Of a stretch of 64,000 nt of DNA, positions 42,501 to 51,341 are shown in pieces. How positions within the stretch are numbered: position 1 is the first letter of the stretch; each line of letters begins with the position of its first letter. The stretch lies in the NCBI RefSeq assembly GCF_002968575.1, contig NZ_PVBM01000008.1, forward strand, positions 1-64,000, given 5' to 3'. The position numbers were made by a program, and so were the translations under genes. The notes below the pieces were generated by a model that saw nothing but the letters and a program-made list of their open reading frames with translations, was not told the DNA's origin and searched no databases. Origin of the DNA: Neorhizobium huautlense. GTDB lineage: Bacteria > Pseudomonadota > Alphaproteobacteria > Rhizobiales > Rhizobiaceae.

Positions 42501-42812
42501 GCCGTCAACCCGCGGTTCATCGCCGGCCAGATGCGGCACGGCCCCCGGGGCGCGGCCGAATTGGTGGAGACTGTGGACCGGCTGATTGGTTTTGCGGAAA
42601 CGACCCATGCCATCCCGCAGTCGCTGATAGAAGCAACTTATGACGCCTATATCGGGGATGAAAAGGTTCGTGATTTCCTGATCAGCCAAAACCCGGAGGG
42701 CTTGCGCCACATGGGCGAGCGGTTTCGCTCTGCGCTTCGCCGGGGCCTTTGGCATCCGCGCCGCAACGCCGTGGACGCGGAGCTCGAAATGCTCGCAAGG
42801 GAGGTGGCATGA
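39522..42812 (+). CDS. cobN: aerobic cobaltochelatase subunit CobN
   Basis: Large porphyrin-binding subunit that inserts cobalt into hydrogenobyrinic acid a,c-diamide with CobS and CobT, which are not in the window. The 1096-residue product has the ChlH/CobN signature VVHVGAHGTLEWLPGK near residue 519, then PIIYPFIVSNPGEAAVAKRR, RIFGSAPGTYGSGIEEKL and DLLVHTGDDPGRDLLDGS. It is some 170 residues shorter than the about 1270-residue Pseudomonas denitrificans protein, yet both ends look natural, so this seems a compact form rather than a truncation. Its stop overlaps the cobG start. Confidence 0.96.
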   Translation: MHILATTSSSLDDLIEPVDLNQSPADVVVLSFSGSDLNGIAAAWREGRPSLRLANLSDLRHPMSVDLWIERTATHARLILVRILGGYDRWAYGVEELSRLARRNKIALALLPGECSIRDDRLAAASTVSEETLAGILACFREGGPENMRLLARRLAALATGDTEALTQAAPVPKAGFYKPGQGIVEASELLADVATGSPRLPILFYRSMLLADDAAPIDALFAALAARGFAPMPIFVSSLKDADAVAFVERAIAEQQPAAIIATTAFASSADEQGETLFDRAGVPVFQVVIATTRREGWAEGRRGLNPADLAMHVVLPELDGRILAGAISFKAGDNSANLVNQPEPDRVEQVADRISAFLRLKMTARTGRKIVILLPDYPSAPGRTGYAVGLDVPQSVLSMLHRLSLAGYYVSGIPETARDLLNRLVGKSGAYPLTAYRSPTASEAAWGLPETDEDVEDGAYRFRAAHFGNITVALAPDRGRNKDRRADYHDPELPPRHALIAFGHWMRDEIGAHAVVHVGAHGTLEWLPGKTVALSKDCFPELVTGSLPIIYPFIVSNPGEAAVAKRRISAVTVGHLPPVLTGAGLSDEQKKLELLVDEYAQADGLDRRRRDRLAKLIVETARETGLASEAGVSRDDDPDTALTRIDAFLCDLKDFAIKDGQHVFGQVARGDDDLLRIRSAAAERQALLDALDGTHIRPGPSGAPARGRLDVMPTGRNLFASDPRTLPTPTAFELGKRAAEEILRRYLQDHGDWPKSLVFDLWGSASLRSGGEEVAQVLALMGAKPVQDTATGRVTGIEVLPPAILGRPRIDVTLRISGLFRDMFPALIALLDAAMRAIAAREEAPGDNPLAEEARKLGRVPPRIFGSAPGTYGSGIEEKLADGAWTEREELGRIYLDATSHAFGGAEGDAFQMPGKFAEQVGSADLLVHTGDDPGRDLLDGSADVAFIGGFSAAVAALGGKADIIALDTTDPQKPKARSISEAVTRVVRARAVNPRFIAGQMRHGPRGAAELVETVDRLIGFAETTHAIPQSLIEATYDAYIGDEKVRDFLISQNPEGLRHMGERFRSALRRGLWHPRRNAVDAELEMLAREVA

Positions 42813-44122
42813 CAGCTCCCTCGCTCCACCCCACGACTTTGCACATGCGGCGCGGTGCCTGCCCTGCGCTTTCCGCGCCGATGATGACCGGCGACGGTTT
42901 GCTGGCCCGTGTAGCGCTGACCGATGCGATATCGCCTCTGCAACTGGTCGATCTCTGCCGGCTTGCCCGCATTCATGGCAACGGCATTCTGGATATTTCC
43001 GCCCGCGGTAACTTGCAAATCCGGGGGCTGAGTGAGACATCCGCACCTTTGCTCGACGCAGACGTGCGGGCCTTGAACCTGCCGCTGCGCGAGGGACTGG
43101 CGGTGGAAACGCCACCCCTTGCCGGCTTGGATGATAGCGAGATCACCGATCCGCGCCCGATTGCGGACGCTATTCGGCGAGGCGCACGCGATATCGCGGG
43201 CCTCGCCCCCAAAATGTCGGTCGTTGTGGATGGGCACGGCCGGCTACGGCTTTCCCATCTTCTGGCCGATATTCGCCTGGTGGCGGTGAAGATGGGCGAT
43301 GATATCGGCTGGAAGCTCCTCCTCGGCGGTTCGGAAGCATCCGCTGGCGTCTTGGCCACGCTCGACGAAGCCGAGGCTGTTTCAGCGACGCTCGATCTGC
43401 TTGGAAAACTTACTTCCATGGGGAACGCAGCCCGAGGACGAGATTTGGCGGCGAACCTCCTGCGGGACAACGGCGAGCTCCCGACCACCTCTCCATTCGA
43501 CCTGTTTGTGCTGGCCGACAGCCTCCATGCTGTGGGGATCGGACCTGCCTTTGCCCAATCGAAAGCCGAGGATGTAATTGCGCTTTGTGTAGAAGCCGAG
43601 CGGCTCGGGGTCCGATTCCTGAAGCCGGCTCTGGATCATTCCCTGCTGTTTTTCGGCCCGCGCCCGGCATGCGAAGCCCTCGCAGTATTCGCTGCCGAAA
43701 ACGGCTTCATCACGTCGGCCGCCGATCCGCGCGCTCACATAGCCGCCTGCCCCGGCAGTCCCGCCTGCCGGTCGGCTAGTATCGCCACTCGCGATGTGGC
43801 TGAAGAAACGGCACGTGGCTGCTCCGACCTGCTGGATGGATCATTCAAGCTGCACATCTCGGGTTGCCCGAAAGGCTGCGCCCACCCGGAACCGGCGGCA
43901 CTTGCCCTTTGCGGCACCTTTGCAGGCCTTTCATTGATCGCCCAGGGCAAAGCAACCGATTTACCCTTTGCCGGCATTGCAATTGCCGATACCAAAGCCA
44001 CGCTTCGCCGCCTTGCCGATCTCGTCAGATCGGAAAAGCGTGCCGGGGAAAATTCCGCCGCTTGCCTAGCCCGGCTCGGGGCCGATCGGCTCGCCGCAGC
44101 TGCCATATCAGGACGACCATGA
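42809..44122 (+). CDS. cobG: precorrin-3B synthase
   Basis: Oxygen-dependent monooxygenase that converts precorrin-3A to precorrin-3B, a marker of the aerobic pathway. The 437-residue product is built like a sulfite/nitrite reductase: RRGACPALSAPMMTGDGLLAR at the start, LDISARGNLQIRGLS in the first ferredoxin-like half, and the iron-sulfur/siroheme-type cysteines in ACPGSPACRSA and HISGCPKGCAHP. ATG 42809 overlaps the cobN stop (ATGA). The longer open frame upstream lies inside cobN. Confidence 0.95.
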   Translation: MTAPSLHPTTLHMRRGACPALSAPMMTGDGLLARVALTDAISPLQLVDLCRLARIHGNGILDISARGNLQIRGLSETSAPLLDADVRALNLPLREGLAVETPPLAGLDDSEITDPRPIADAIRRGARDIAGLAPKMSVVVDGHGRLRLSHLLADIRLVAVKMGDDIGWKLLLGGSEASAGVLATLDEAEAVSATLDLLGKLTSMGNAARGRDLAANLLRDNGELPTTSPFDLFVLADSLHAVGIGPAFAQSKAEDVIALCVEAERLGVRFLKPALDHSLLFFGPRPACEALAVFAAENGFITSAADPRAHIAACPGSPACRSASIATRDVAEETARGCSDLLDGSFKLHISGCPKGCAHPEPAALALCGTFAGLSLIAQGKATDLPFAGIAIADTKATLRRLADLVRSEKRAGENSAACLARLGADRLAAAAISGRP

Positions 44123-44748
44123 ACAGTTACGATTACATCCGCGAAGGCGACGCCATCTATGAAAAGTCCTTTGCGATCATCCGCGAAGAGGCCGACCTTT
44201 CGTCGTTTTCCCCCGATCAGGCAGAGATTGCGGTGCGCATGATCCACGCCTGCGGGCTTGTGGAGGCGACCGGTCATTTCCGCTTTTCAAAGGACTTCGT
44301 CACCCGGGCGCGTGGGGCGCTGCACGCGGGCAAGCCGATTTACTGTGATGCGGAAATGGTGGCGCACGGCATCACCCGAGCCCGTCTGCCCGCGCATAAT
44401 GAGGTGATCTGCACGCTCCGCGACAGCCGGACGATCGAGCTGGCTAAAACGATCGGCAATACCCGTTCTGCCGCGGCCCTCGATTTATGGGACGAGATGG
44501 ATGGCGCATTGGTGGCGATCGGCAACGCGCCGACCGCGCTTTTCCGCCTGCTCGAAATGCTGGATGCCGGGGCGCCGCGTCCCGCTGCGATTATCGGCAT
44601 GCCCGTCGGTTTCGTGGGCGCTGCAGAATCCAAGGAAGCGTTGATGGAATCGACGCTCGGCATTCCTTTTGCTGTGGTGCGGGGCCGCATGGGCGGCTCG
44701 GCAATGACGGCGGCCTGCGTCAACGCTCTCGCGAGGGCAGGACTTTGA
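44119..44748 (+). CDS. cobH: precorrin-8X methylmutase
   Basis: Moves the C11 methyl group to C12, forming hydrogenobyrinic acid. The 209-residue product has the CobH/CbiC fold: IYEKSFAIIREEADLS at the start, RMIHACGLVEA, then a central PIYCDAEMVAHGITR segment with the catalytic histidine region, and IIGMPVGFVGAAESKEAL. The start overlaps cobG by 4 bases and its stop overlaps the cobI TTG start. Confidence 0.96.
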   Translation: MNSYDYIREGDAIYEKSFAIIREEADLSSFSPDQAEIAVRMIHACGLVEATGHFRFSKDFVTRARGALHAGKPIYCDAEMVAHGITRARLPAHNEVICTLRDSRTIELAKTIGNTRSAAALDLWDEMDGALVAIGNAPTALFRLLEMLDAGAPRPAAIIGMPVGFVGAAESKEALMESTLGIPFAVVRGRMGGSAMTAACVNALARAGL

Positions 44749-45497
44749 ACGCGGCGATCCTCAAGGGCAGACTGACCGGCGTCGGCACCGGGCCAGGCGA
44801 TCCGGAACTCCTGACGCTGAAAGCGGTCCGCGCCATCAACGAAGCAGATGTAATTGCCTTCTTTTGCAAAAAGGGCAGCACAGGCAACGGTCGTGCCATC
44901 GTTGAGGCCCATATCCGCTCCGGTACATTGGAGCTGCCGCTGGTTTACCCGGTCACAGTCGAAACGAACAAGGACGAGGCGGACTACCGCGGCCCCATCG
45001 CAGATTTCTTCGATCGCTCGGCGGAAGAGATCGCCGCGCATCTCGACGCTGGCAAGAACGTTGCCGTGCTGAGCGAAGGGGATCCGCTATTTTACGGTTC
45101 CTACATGCACCTGCATGTACGGCTCAGCGGCCGATATCAGGCGGAGGTGATCGCCGGCGTCACGGCCATGTCCGGCTGCTGGTCGATGACTGGCCTGCCG
45201 CTTGTCCAGGGCGATGATATTTTGAGTGTGCTGCCCGGCACCTTGCCGGAAGACAAACTGGTTGAGAGACTGAAGGACACGGACGGCGCGGTGATCATGA
45301 AGGTCGGGCGCAACCTTCCGAAGATCCGCCGGGCACTGGCATCGGTCGGCAAGCTGTCAGGCGCGCTTTACGTCGAGCGCGGCACCATGTCGAACGGCGC
45401 GGCTCAGAAACTTGAAGATCGCGACCAGAGCCCTGCCCCCTATTTTTCCATCGTCCTCGTACCCGGCTGGAAGACGCGACCGGGAGCGGACCGATGA
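44745..45497 (+). CDS. cobI: precorrin-2 C20-methyltransferase
   Basis: SAM-dependent methylation of precorrin-2 at C20. The likely start is TTG at 44745, overlapping the cobH stop as TTGA, giving 250 residues. Motifs of the tetrapyrrole methylase fold are GVGTGPGDPELLTLKAV, VAVLSEGDPLFYGSYMHL and VIAGVTAMSGCWSMTGLPL. No ATG near the N-terminus fits the conserved start, which supports the rare codon. It overlaps cobJ by 4 bases. Confidence 0.95.
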   Translation: MNAAILKGRLTGVGTGPGDPELLTLKAVRAINEADVIAFFCKKGSTGNGRAIVEAHIRSGTLELPLVYPVTVETNKDEADYRGPIADFFDRSAEEIAAHLDAGKNVAVLSEGDPLFYGSYMHLHVRLSGRYQAEVIAGVTAMSGCWSMTGLPLVQGDDILSVLPGTLPEDKLVERLKDTDGAVIMKVGRNLPKIRRALASVGKLSGALYVERGTMSNGAAQKLEDRDQSPAPYFSIVLVPGWKTRPGADR

Positions 45498-46258
45498 GCG
45501 GAAGATTAATCGTCGTGGGCCTCGGCCCGGGAAATCCAGATCAGGTGACCCCGGAGGCGCTTGCGGCCGTTGCCGATGCAGAGGATTTTTTCGGATATTT
45601 TCCCTATATCGATCGCCTCGACCTTCGGGCCGACCAACGACGGCACGCGTCCGACAACCGGGCAGAACTTGCCCGTGCACGCGCCGCCCTCGAAATGGCG
45701 GCGAAAGGCGGGAAGGTCTGCGTCGTTTCCGGCGGCGACCCGGGTGTTTTTGCCATGGCGGCCGCAGTCTGCGAGGCGATCGACGAAGGACCGGCCGAAT
45801 GGCGCGACATCGAATTTTCGGTGGTGCCCGGCATAACCGCCATGCTGGCGGTCGCCGCCAAGGCCGGGGCACCGCTCGGTCACGATTTCTGCGCCATCTC
45901 GCTTTCCAATAACCTGAAGCCCTGGGATGTGATCGAGAAACGCCTGATCGCAGCAGCGGAAGCGGGCTTCGTCATGGCCTTCTATAACCCCGTCAGCAAG
46001 GCACGGCCGCACCAACTCGGAGACGCATTTGTGCTTCTTCGCCGCCATTTGCCCGGCGAAGTGCCGGTTATTTTCGGACGCGCCGCCGGTCGCCCGGACG
46101 AAGCAATCCGGATCGTGCCACTGTCACAGGCCGAAAGCGGAATGGCCGACATGGCCACCTGCGTGATCGTCGGGACCGCAGAAACGAAGTTGATTGAACG
46201 GGACGGGCTGCGCCCGCTCGTCTACTCGCCCCGTTTTTTCAAAGGTGCCGGGGCATGA
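45494..46258 (+). CDS. cobJ: precorrin-3B C17-methyltransferase
   Basis: Methylates C17 and drives ring contraction. The 254-residue product has the methylase motifs IVVGLGPGNPDQVTPEALAA, VCVVSGGDPGVFAMAAAVCE and SVVPGITAMLAVAAKAGAPLGHDFCAISLSNNLKPW, the last typical of CobJ/CbiH, then FYNPVSKARPHQL. It ends the rightward run from DUF1636. Its 3' end overlaps convergent cobK by 37 bases. Confidence 0.96.
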   Translation: MSGRLIVVGLGPGNPDQVTPEALAAVADAEDFFGYFPYIDRLDLRADQRRHASDNRAELARARAALEMAAKGGKVCVVSGGDPGVFAMAAAVCEAIDEGPAEWRDIEFSVVPGITAMLAVAAKAGAPLGHDFCAISLSNNLKPWDVIEKRLIAAAEAGFVMAFYNPVSKARPHQLGDAFVLLRRHLPGEVPVIFGRAAGRPDEAIRIVPLSQAESGMADMATCVIVGTAETKLIERDGLRPLVYSPRFFKGAGA

Positions 46259-46989
46259 TCGAGCCAGGCAAGCATATCCTCGATCGTCTCGACGGACGGC
46301 ACGTCCGGCAGGACCGGGCGGCGGACCATGATCACCTCGATACCGAGTTTTCCGGCGGCTGCGATCTTGCCGTAGCTCGACGGTCCGCCGCTGTTCTTTG
46401 CGACAATCACCTCGATCCCGTGCTCTGCAAGCAGCAGCGCCTCGTCGGCCTCCGCAAAAGGACCGCGCGACGTGAGGTAAATCGCATCGGGCACATCGAG
46501 CGGCGGCTCCACCGGATCGACGCTGCGGATCAGATAGTGGTGCTGCGGCGCGGTTTCGAATGGCAACAATTCCTGCCGGCCGAGAGTAAGGAACACCTTG
46601 CGGGGCGTCTCACCCAGCGCCCCGACGGCGCCTGCGATGCTGTCGACCTCGATCCAGCGGTCACCGGCATCTCGCGTCCAGGCAGGCCGCCGCAGCGCGA
46701 TGAGCGGTATATTCGTAAGCCGGGCGGCCTCGGCCGCATTTCGCGAAATTTGCGCGGCGTAGGGATGGGTGGCGTCGATGAGGATGGTGACGCCGTTTTC
46801 CCGGATGTAGGCGGCCAGGCCCTCGGCCCCGCCGAAACCGCCCACTCGAACGGGAACGGGCTGCTCGGCCGGTGCGCGCGTGCGGCCGGCAAGCGACAAC
46901 GTCGTGATGAAGCGCGTATCGCCGGCAAGCCTCTCGGCCAGTTTTCTGGCCTCCGCCGTGCCGCCGAGAATGAGGATGAAGTGTAACAA
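46222..46989 (-). CDS. cobK: precorrin-6A reductase
   Basis: NADPH-dependent reduction of precorrin-6A to 6B. The start chosen is TTG at 46989, four bases after a perfect AGGAGG, giving 255 residues beginning with LHFILILGGTAEARKLAERL. Other motifs are ILIDATHPYAAQISRNAAEAA, VFLTLGRQELLPF and VAKNSGGPSSYGKIAAAGKLGI. It is inverted relative to its neighbours. Only one base separates its start codon from the ATG of divergent cobL, so its Shine-Dalgarno sequence lies within the first codons of cobL. Confidence 0.93.
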   Translation of the reverse strand: MLHFILILGGTAEARKLAERLAGDTRFITTLSLAGRTRAPAEQPVPVRVGGFGGAEGLAAYIRENGVTILIDATHPYAAQISRNAAEAARLTNIPLIALRRPAWTRDAGDRWIEVDSIAGAVGALGETPRKVFLTLGRQELLPFETAPQHHYLIRSVDPVEPPLDVPDAIYLTSRGPFAEADEALLLAEHGIEVIVAKNSGGPSSYGKIAAAGKLGIEVIMVRRPVLPDVPSVETIEDMLAWLDHAPAPLKKRGE

Positions 46990-46990
46990 G

Positions 46991-48235
46991 ATGCCTCCTG
47001 AATCAGCAGAAAGAGCTTTAAACCAAAGCCGCTGGCTGTCCATCGTCGGCATCGGCGAAGAAGGCTTGAAAGGTCTCGGCGAAGACGCCCGCGCCGCGGT
47101 TTCTTCCGCGTCCGTCGTTTTCGGCGGAAGGCGGCATCTGGAATTGGCAGCCGCCGCGATATCAGGCGAGGCACGCCCGTGGCCTACCCCTTTTGATGCC
47201 GCCATGCTCGACGTTGTGACGCTTCGGGGCCAAAAAGTCTGTGTTCTTGCCTCTGGCGATCCCTTCCTCTTCGGCGTCGGCGCCACCCTGTCGCGTCATG
47301 TTCCGGTAGAGGAGTTTGTGACTTACCCGGCGCCTTCGGCGTTTTCTCTCGCAGCCTCTCGACTTGGCTGGCCGCTGCAGGAGATCGAAACAGTATCCCT
47401 GCACGGACGCCCGCTCGATCTTATCCGGCCGCTTCTGCACCCCGGTCGTCGAATCATTGCGCTGACATCGGACGAGAAGGGACCGGCAGAGCTGGCCGCA
47501 CTGCTGACGAAGGCCGGTTTCGGTCGCTCCCGGATGACTGTCCTTGAAGCGCTCGGTGGGGAGACGGAGCGTGTTCGATCGGCCCGCGCAAATGAATTTG
47601 CATGGCAGGATATCAACGTTCTCAATGTCACAGCAGTGGAGGTAGCGGCGGAAGCGGGCGCTCGCATCCTGCCGCGCGCCTTTGGCCTGGACGATGCTCT
47701 GTTTGAGCATGACGGCCAGATCACCAAGCGCGAGATCAGGGCTCTGACGCTCTCAGCCCTGGCGCCACGACGCGGCGAACTTCTCTGGGACATCGGCGCC
47801 GGCTCAGGCTCGATCGGCATTGAATGGTTGCTGGCCGATCCTTCGATGAGGGCAATCGCGATCGAGGCGGATGAAGAGCGAGCGGCACGGATCGGAAGAA
47901 ACGCATCCGCCTTTGGCGTACCCGGCTTGCACGTTGTTGAAGGGAAAGCGCCGGATGCCCTGAACGGCCTGCCTGCGCCCGATGCAGTCTTTGTCGGCGG
48001 TGGCGGCAGTGAATCCGGCGTGCTCGACGCAGCTATCGGGTCCCTGAAGCCGGGAGGGCGGCTCGTCGCCAATGCCGTAACGCTTGAAATGGAAGCCGTT
48101 CTTCTCGGCATCCATGCGCGCCTCGGCGGCAATCTTATACGGATGGAAGTTTCGCGGGTGGCGCAGATCGGGGCAATGCACGGGTGGAAACCGGCGATGC
48201 CGGTGACGCAATGGATATGGATAAAGCAGGGGTAA
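46991..48235 (+). CDS. cobL: precorrin-6B C5,15-methyltransferase/C12-decarboxylase (CbiE-CbiT fusion)
   Basis: Bifunctional enzyme: the N-terminal CbiE-type domain (LSIVGIGEEGLKGLGEDARAA, VLASGDPFLFGVGATL, about 15-200) and the C-terminal CbiT-type Rossmann methyltransferase/decarboxylase (LLWDIGAGSGSIGIEWLL, AIEADEERAARIGRNA, about 215-414). The 414-residue length fits the fused form of aerobic bacteria. ATG 46991 is back to back with cobK. A promoter for it would have to lie inside cobK. Confidence 0.95.
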   Translation: MPPESAERALNQSRWLSIVGIGEEGLKGLGEDARAAVSSASVVFGGRRHLELAAAAISGEARPWPTPFDAAMLDVVTLRGQKVCVLASGDPFLFGVGATLSRHVPVEEFVTYPAPSAFSLAASRLGWPLQEIETVSLHGRPLDLIRPLLHPGRRIIALTSDEKGPAELAALLTKAGFGRSRMTVLEALGGETERVRSARANEFAWQDINVLNVTAVEVAAEAGARILPRAFGLDDALFEHDGQITKREIRALTLSALAPRRGELLWDIGAGSGSIGIEWLLADPSMRAIAIEADEERAARIGRNASAFGVPGLHVVEGKAPDALNGLPAPDAVFVGGGGSESGVLDAAIGSLKPGGRLVANAVTLEMEAVLLGIHARLGGNLIRMEVSRVAQIGAMHGWKPAMPVTQWIWIKQG

Positions 48236-48240
48236 GAGCG

Positions 48241-48627
48241 ATGATCGTAGCGGGATTGGGTTGCCGTAAAGGCAGCACCGCCGAGGACATTCTGTCGGCA
48301 TTGGACGCTGCGTGCGCAGCGGCGAGGATTTCACGTGAATCCATCGCCGCATTGGCAACCGGCGAGATCAAGCGCGAGGAGCCCGGCATCCTCGAGCTTG
48401 CGGAGACATTGCGCTTGCCGTTGCATATCGTGAACGACGACGCACTGCTGCAGGCCGAACCACGCACCGGAACGGTATCCCGCCATAGCTTAGCAAAGAC
48501 GCTTGCCTCCAGCCTCTCCGAAGCGGCCGCCCTGGCCGTCGCCGGCGATCGATCGGAGATCCTCGTCCCGCGGCTGATCGCCAATGGCGCTACCTGTGCG
48601 CTGGCGGCAACGAAGGAAAAGGCATGA
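48241..48627 (+). CDS. cobE: cobalamin biosynthesis protein CobE (CbiG C-terminal-like)
   Basis: A 128-residue protein beginning [21 protein letters not shown], the common start of CobE and the CbiG C-terminal domain. Later features are [20 protein letters not shown] and [19 protein letters not shown]. Its exact role is unsettled; it may bind intermediates or help acetaldehyde release. It starts 5 bases after cobL and overlaps cobM by 4 bases. Confidence 0.9.
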   Translation: MIVAGLGCRKGSTAEDILSALDAACAAARISRESIAALATGEIKREEPGILELAETLRLPLHIVNDDALLQAEPRTGTVSRHSLAKTLASSLSEAAALAVAGDRSEILVPRLIANGATCALAATKEKA

Positions 48628-49421
48628 CGGTACATTTCATCGGCGCCGGACCAGGTGCCGCGGACCTCATCACCGTACGCGGCCGCGATATCCTGGCGCG
48701 ATCACCCGTGTGTCTGTATGCCGGTTCCATAATGCCGAAGGAACTGCTGGACTATTGCCCGAAGGAGGCGCGGGTAGTCGATACGGGTTCGCTTTCGCTG
48801 GATGAGATAGAAGCGGAATATGTCGCCGCCCATAAGGCGGGCAAGGACGTGGCACGGCTGCATTCCGGTGATCTTTCCGTCTGGAGCGCAGTTGCCGAAC
48901 AGATCCGCCGTCTGGAAAAACACGGCATAGACTACACGCTAACCCCGGGTGTGCCATCCTTCGCGGCAGCAGCAGCAGCGCTCAAGCGCGAGTTGACGAT
49001 CCCGGAGGTCGCGCAGAGCCTTGTGCTGACCCGGGTCTCTGGCCGTGCCTCGAAAATGCCCGCAGGCGAGACATTGGCAGCGTTTGGCGCCACCGGTGCA
49101 ACGCTGGCTATCCATCTCGCCGTCCATGCCCTCGACAGGGTCGTCGCGGAGCTGACGCCTCTCTACGGACCCGACTGCCCGGTGGCGATCGTAGTGCGGG
49201 CCTCCTGGCCGGAAGAGCGGATCATCCGCGGGACGCTTGCCGACATCGAAGCCAAGCTCGCCGCCGAACCTGCAGAACGCACGGCCTTGATCTTTATCGG
49301 CAAGGCATTGGGAGCGACCGAATTCGCCGAAAGCCGACTTTACAAGGCAGACTATGTTCGTCGCTTTCGGCCTGGCTGGCTCGAGTCGGGCAATGATCAG
49401 ACGGGCAAGGGTTCCGAATGA
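48624..49421 (+). CDS. cobM: precorrin-4 C11-methyltransferase
   Basis: SAM-dependent methylation at C11. The 265-residue product contains [60 protein letters not shown] and [26 protein letters not shown], all typical of CobM/CbiF. It closes the cobL-cobE-cobM run and overlaps convergent cbiD by 25 bases. Confidence 0.97.
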   Translation: MTVHFIGAGPGAADLITVRGRDILARSPVCLYAGSIMPKELLDYCPKEARVVDTGSLSLDEIEAEYVAAHKAGKDVARLHSGDLSVWSAVAEQIRRLEKHGIDYTLTPGVPSFAAAAAALKRELTIPEVAQSLVLTRVSGRASKMPAGETLAAFGATGATLAIHLAVHALDRVVAELTPLYGPDCPVAIVVRASWPEERIIRGTLADIEAKLAAEPAERTALIFIGKALGATEFAESRLYKADYVRRFRPGWLESGNDQTGKGSE

Positions 49422-50506
49422 TCGGACGGTGTAAACTGGGTCTGGCCGACCAGCTGGCCCTCCCGATCGAAGACCAGGATTTCCAGCGCGATTTCGGGAT
49501 TGCGGAGGACGTTAGCCGCGGTATTCCAGGCAAGCGCAGCAATGCGGTTCCCCAAAGGAAGACCGCTTTCGGTGGCAAGCGAAAAAGCATGTGCCACGGT
49601 ATTGGCCGACGCAAGCTCAGCGACGATCCTGGCATCGGCCCCGGCATCGGCAGCGACTTTCGCCAGGGCTTCGAGATCGGCGAGGCCGCGTTTCGAATGC
49701 ACGTCGAGCATGCCTTGGGCGAGCTTTGTCATCTTGGCGACGCCGCCGGCAATGGTGACCTTCGGCACCGGGTGGTCACGCAGATATTTGAGCATTCCGC
49801 CGACGAAATCGCCCATGTCAATCAAAGCAATCTCCGGCAGGCCGTGATGGGCCTGAACGGCCTTTTCGGACGTATTGCCGGTCGCGCCGGCCACATGATC
49901 GAGACCGGCCGCTCGCGCCACGTCGATCCCGCGCCAGATGGAATGGATCCAGGACGAACAGGAAAAGGGAATGACGATCCCGGTTGTACCGAGGATCGAG
50001 ATGCCGCCCATGATGCCGAGCCGGCCGTTCAGCGTCTTCTCCGCAATCTTCTCGCCATCGGCACAGGAGATCTCGACCTCGAAATCCACTTCGCCACCCG
50101 CCACCTCGGAAATCGCCTGCGTGATCATCTTGCGCGGCACGGGATTGATGGACGGCTCGCCCGGCGGCAGCGGCAGGCCGGGACGCGTCACCGTTCCCAC
50201 ACCTCGGCCGGCCTTGAAAATGATACCGCTGCCGGGAGCGCCATGGCGGACGGTGCTTATGATCAGGGCACCGTGGGTGACGTCCGGATCGTCGCCCGCG
50301 TCTTTGATGATGCCGGCTTTGGCGAGCCCCTCTCCCCGCTCTTCCATTGCCAGGGCGAAGCTCGGGCGCTGCCCCCCAGGCAGCGTCACCTCCACCATGT
50401 CGGGAAATCTGCCGGAAAGAAGGGCAAGGCAGGCAGCCTTGCTCGCCGCCGCCGCACAGGTTCCCGTGGTCCAGCCACGGCGCAGGTTCTTGCCATCCTC
50501 TTCCAT
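49397..50506 (-). CDS. cbiD: cobalt-precorrin-5B C1-methyltransferase (CbiD type)
   Basis: CbiD is the C1-methyltransferase of the anaerobic route. The 369-residue product begins [24 protein letters not shown] and carries [41 protein letters not shown], and [33 protein letters not shown], clear CbiD signatures. It sits among aerobic-type genes, and no cobF, the aerobic C1-methyltransferase, is in the window, so it may replace CobF. It is divergent from cobA across 52 bases. Confidence 0.95.
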   Translation of the reverse strand: MEEDGKNLRRGWTTGTCAAAASKAACLALLSGRFPDMVEVTLPGGQRPSFALAMEERGEGLAKAGIIKDAGDDPDVTHGALIISTVRHGAPGSGIIFKAGRGVGTVTRPGLPLPPGEPSINPVPRKMITQAISEVAGGEVDFEVEISCADGEKIAEKTLNGRLGIMGGISILGTTGIVIPFSCSSWIHSIWRGIDVARAAGLDHVAGATGNTSEKAVQAHHGLPEIALIDMGDFVGGMLKYLRDHPVPKVTIAGGVAKMTKLAQGMLDVHSKRGLADLEALAKVAADAGADARIVAELASANTVAHAFSLATESGLPLGNRIAALAWNTAANVLRNPEIALEILVFDREGQLVGQTQFTPSDHSEPLPV

Positions 50507-50558
50507 GCCGTTTCTATATATCGACCGGCGTCATGCGTCACCGGCCAAAGGTCCGCCT

Positions 50559-51341
50559 ATGAATGAAAGTATCGAGAAGATTGTCGCAGCTCCGGACTTC
50601 GAACCAGGCCATGTCTGGCTGGCTGGCGCGGGCCCGGGCCACCCCCGCTATTTGACGCTGGAAGTGGCGGACGCGCTCTCCAAGGCAGATTGCATCGTCT
50701 ACGATGCGCTCGTTTCGCAAGATGTGCTTGCGCTTGGCAGGCAGGCGGAATTGCTTTTCGCCGGCAAACGCGGCGGCAAACCTTCCGCAACACAGGAGAA
50801 CATAACCTCCTCCCTGATCGAACTGGCGCAGGCAGGCAAGCGCGTTCTGAGGCTGAAGGGCGGAGACCCGTTTATTTTCGGCCGCGGCGGTGAGGAAGCC
50901 GAAGCGCTCGTCAAGGCAGGCATTCCCTTCCGAGTGCTTCCCGGCATGACATCCGCACTGGCGGCCCTCGCATCGGCGCGGATCCCCGCCACCATGCGGG
51001 GGATCAGCCGATCTATCACCCTTGCGACGGGGCACGCGGCAGGCACGGAAGATGATCTGGATTGGGTCGCGCTCGCCCGATTGGGCGAACCGATTGTCAT
51101 CTATATGGGATTGAAGATGATCGGTGATATCACGCGTCTGCTGATGGAGGGTGGTCTTTCGCCCGATACGCCGGCGGCGGTGGTGATGTCGGCCACCACG
51201 ACCGAAGAGAAAACGCTGGTCGCGACGCTCGGCACCGTGGAAGAAGAGGTTCTGCGACAGAATTTTTCGGCCCCCGCGCTGATTGTCATCGGCGGCATCG
51301 TGTCCATGCGGGAAATCCTGACGCCGGGGAACACGCGATGA
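50559..51341 (+). CDS. cobA: uroporphyrinogen-III C-methyltransferase
   Basis: Methylates uroporphyrinogen III at C2 and C7 to give precorrin-2, the entry to cobalamin and siroheme. From ATG 50559 the product is 260 residues, a stand-alone SUMT without a CysG N-terminal domain. Motifs are VWLAGAGPGHPRYLTLEVADAL, ADCIVYDALVS, VLRLKGGDPFIFGRGGEEAEAL and LPGMTSALAALASARIPATMRG. It overlaps cobB by 4 bases. Confidence 0.96.
   Translation: MNESIEKIVAAPDFEPGHVWLAGAGPGHPRYLTLEVADALSKADCIVYDALVSQDVLALGRQAELLFAGKRGGKPSATQENITSSLIELAQAGKRVLRLKGGDPFIFGRGGEEAEALVKAGIPFRVLPGMTSALAALASARIPATMRGISRSITLATGHAAGTEDDLDWVALARLGEPIVIYMGLKMIGDITRLLMEGGLSPDTPAAVVMSATTTEEKTLVATLGTVEEEVLRQNFSAPALIVIGGIVSMREILTPGNTR

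Noticed and set aside
41703-43115. 470-codon minus-strand frame opposite cobN and cobG
   Set aside because: It is antisense to two coupled genes with clear signatures; no motif was seen.
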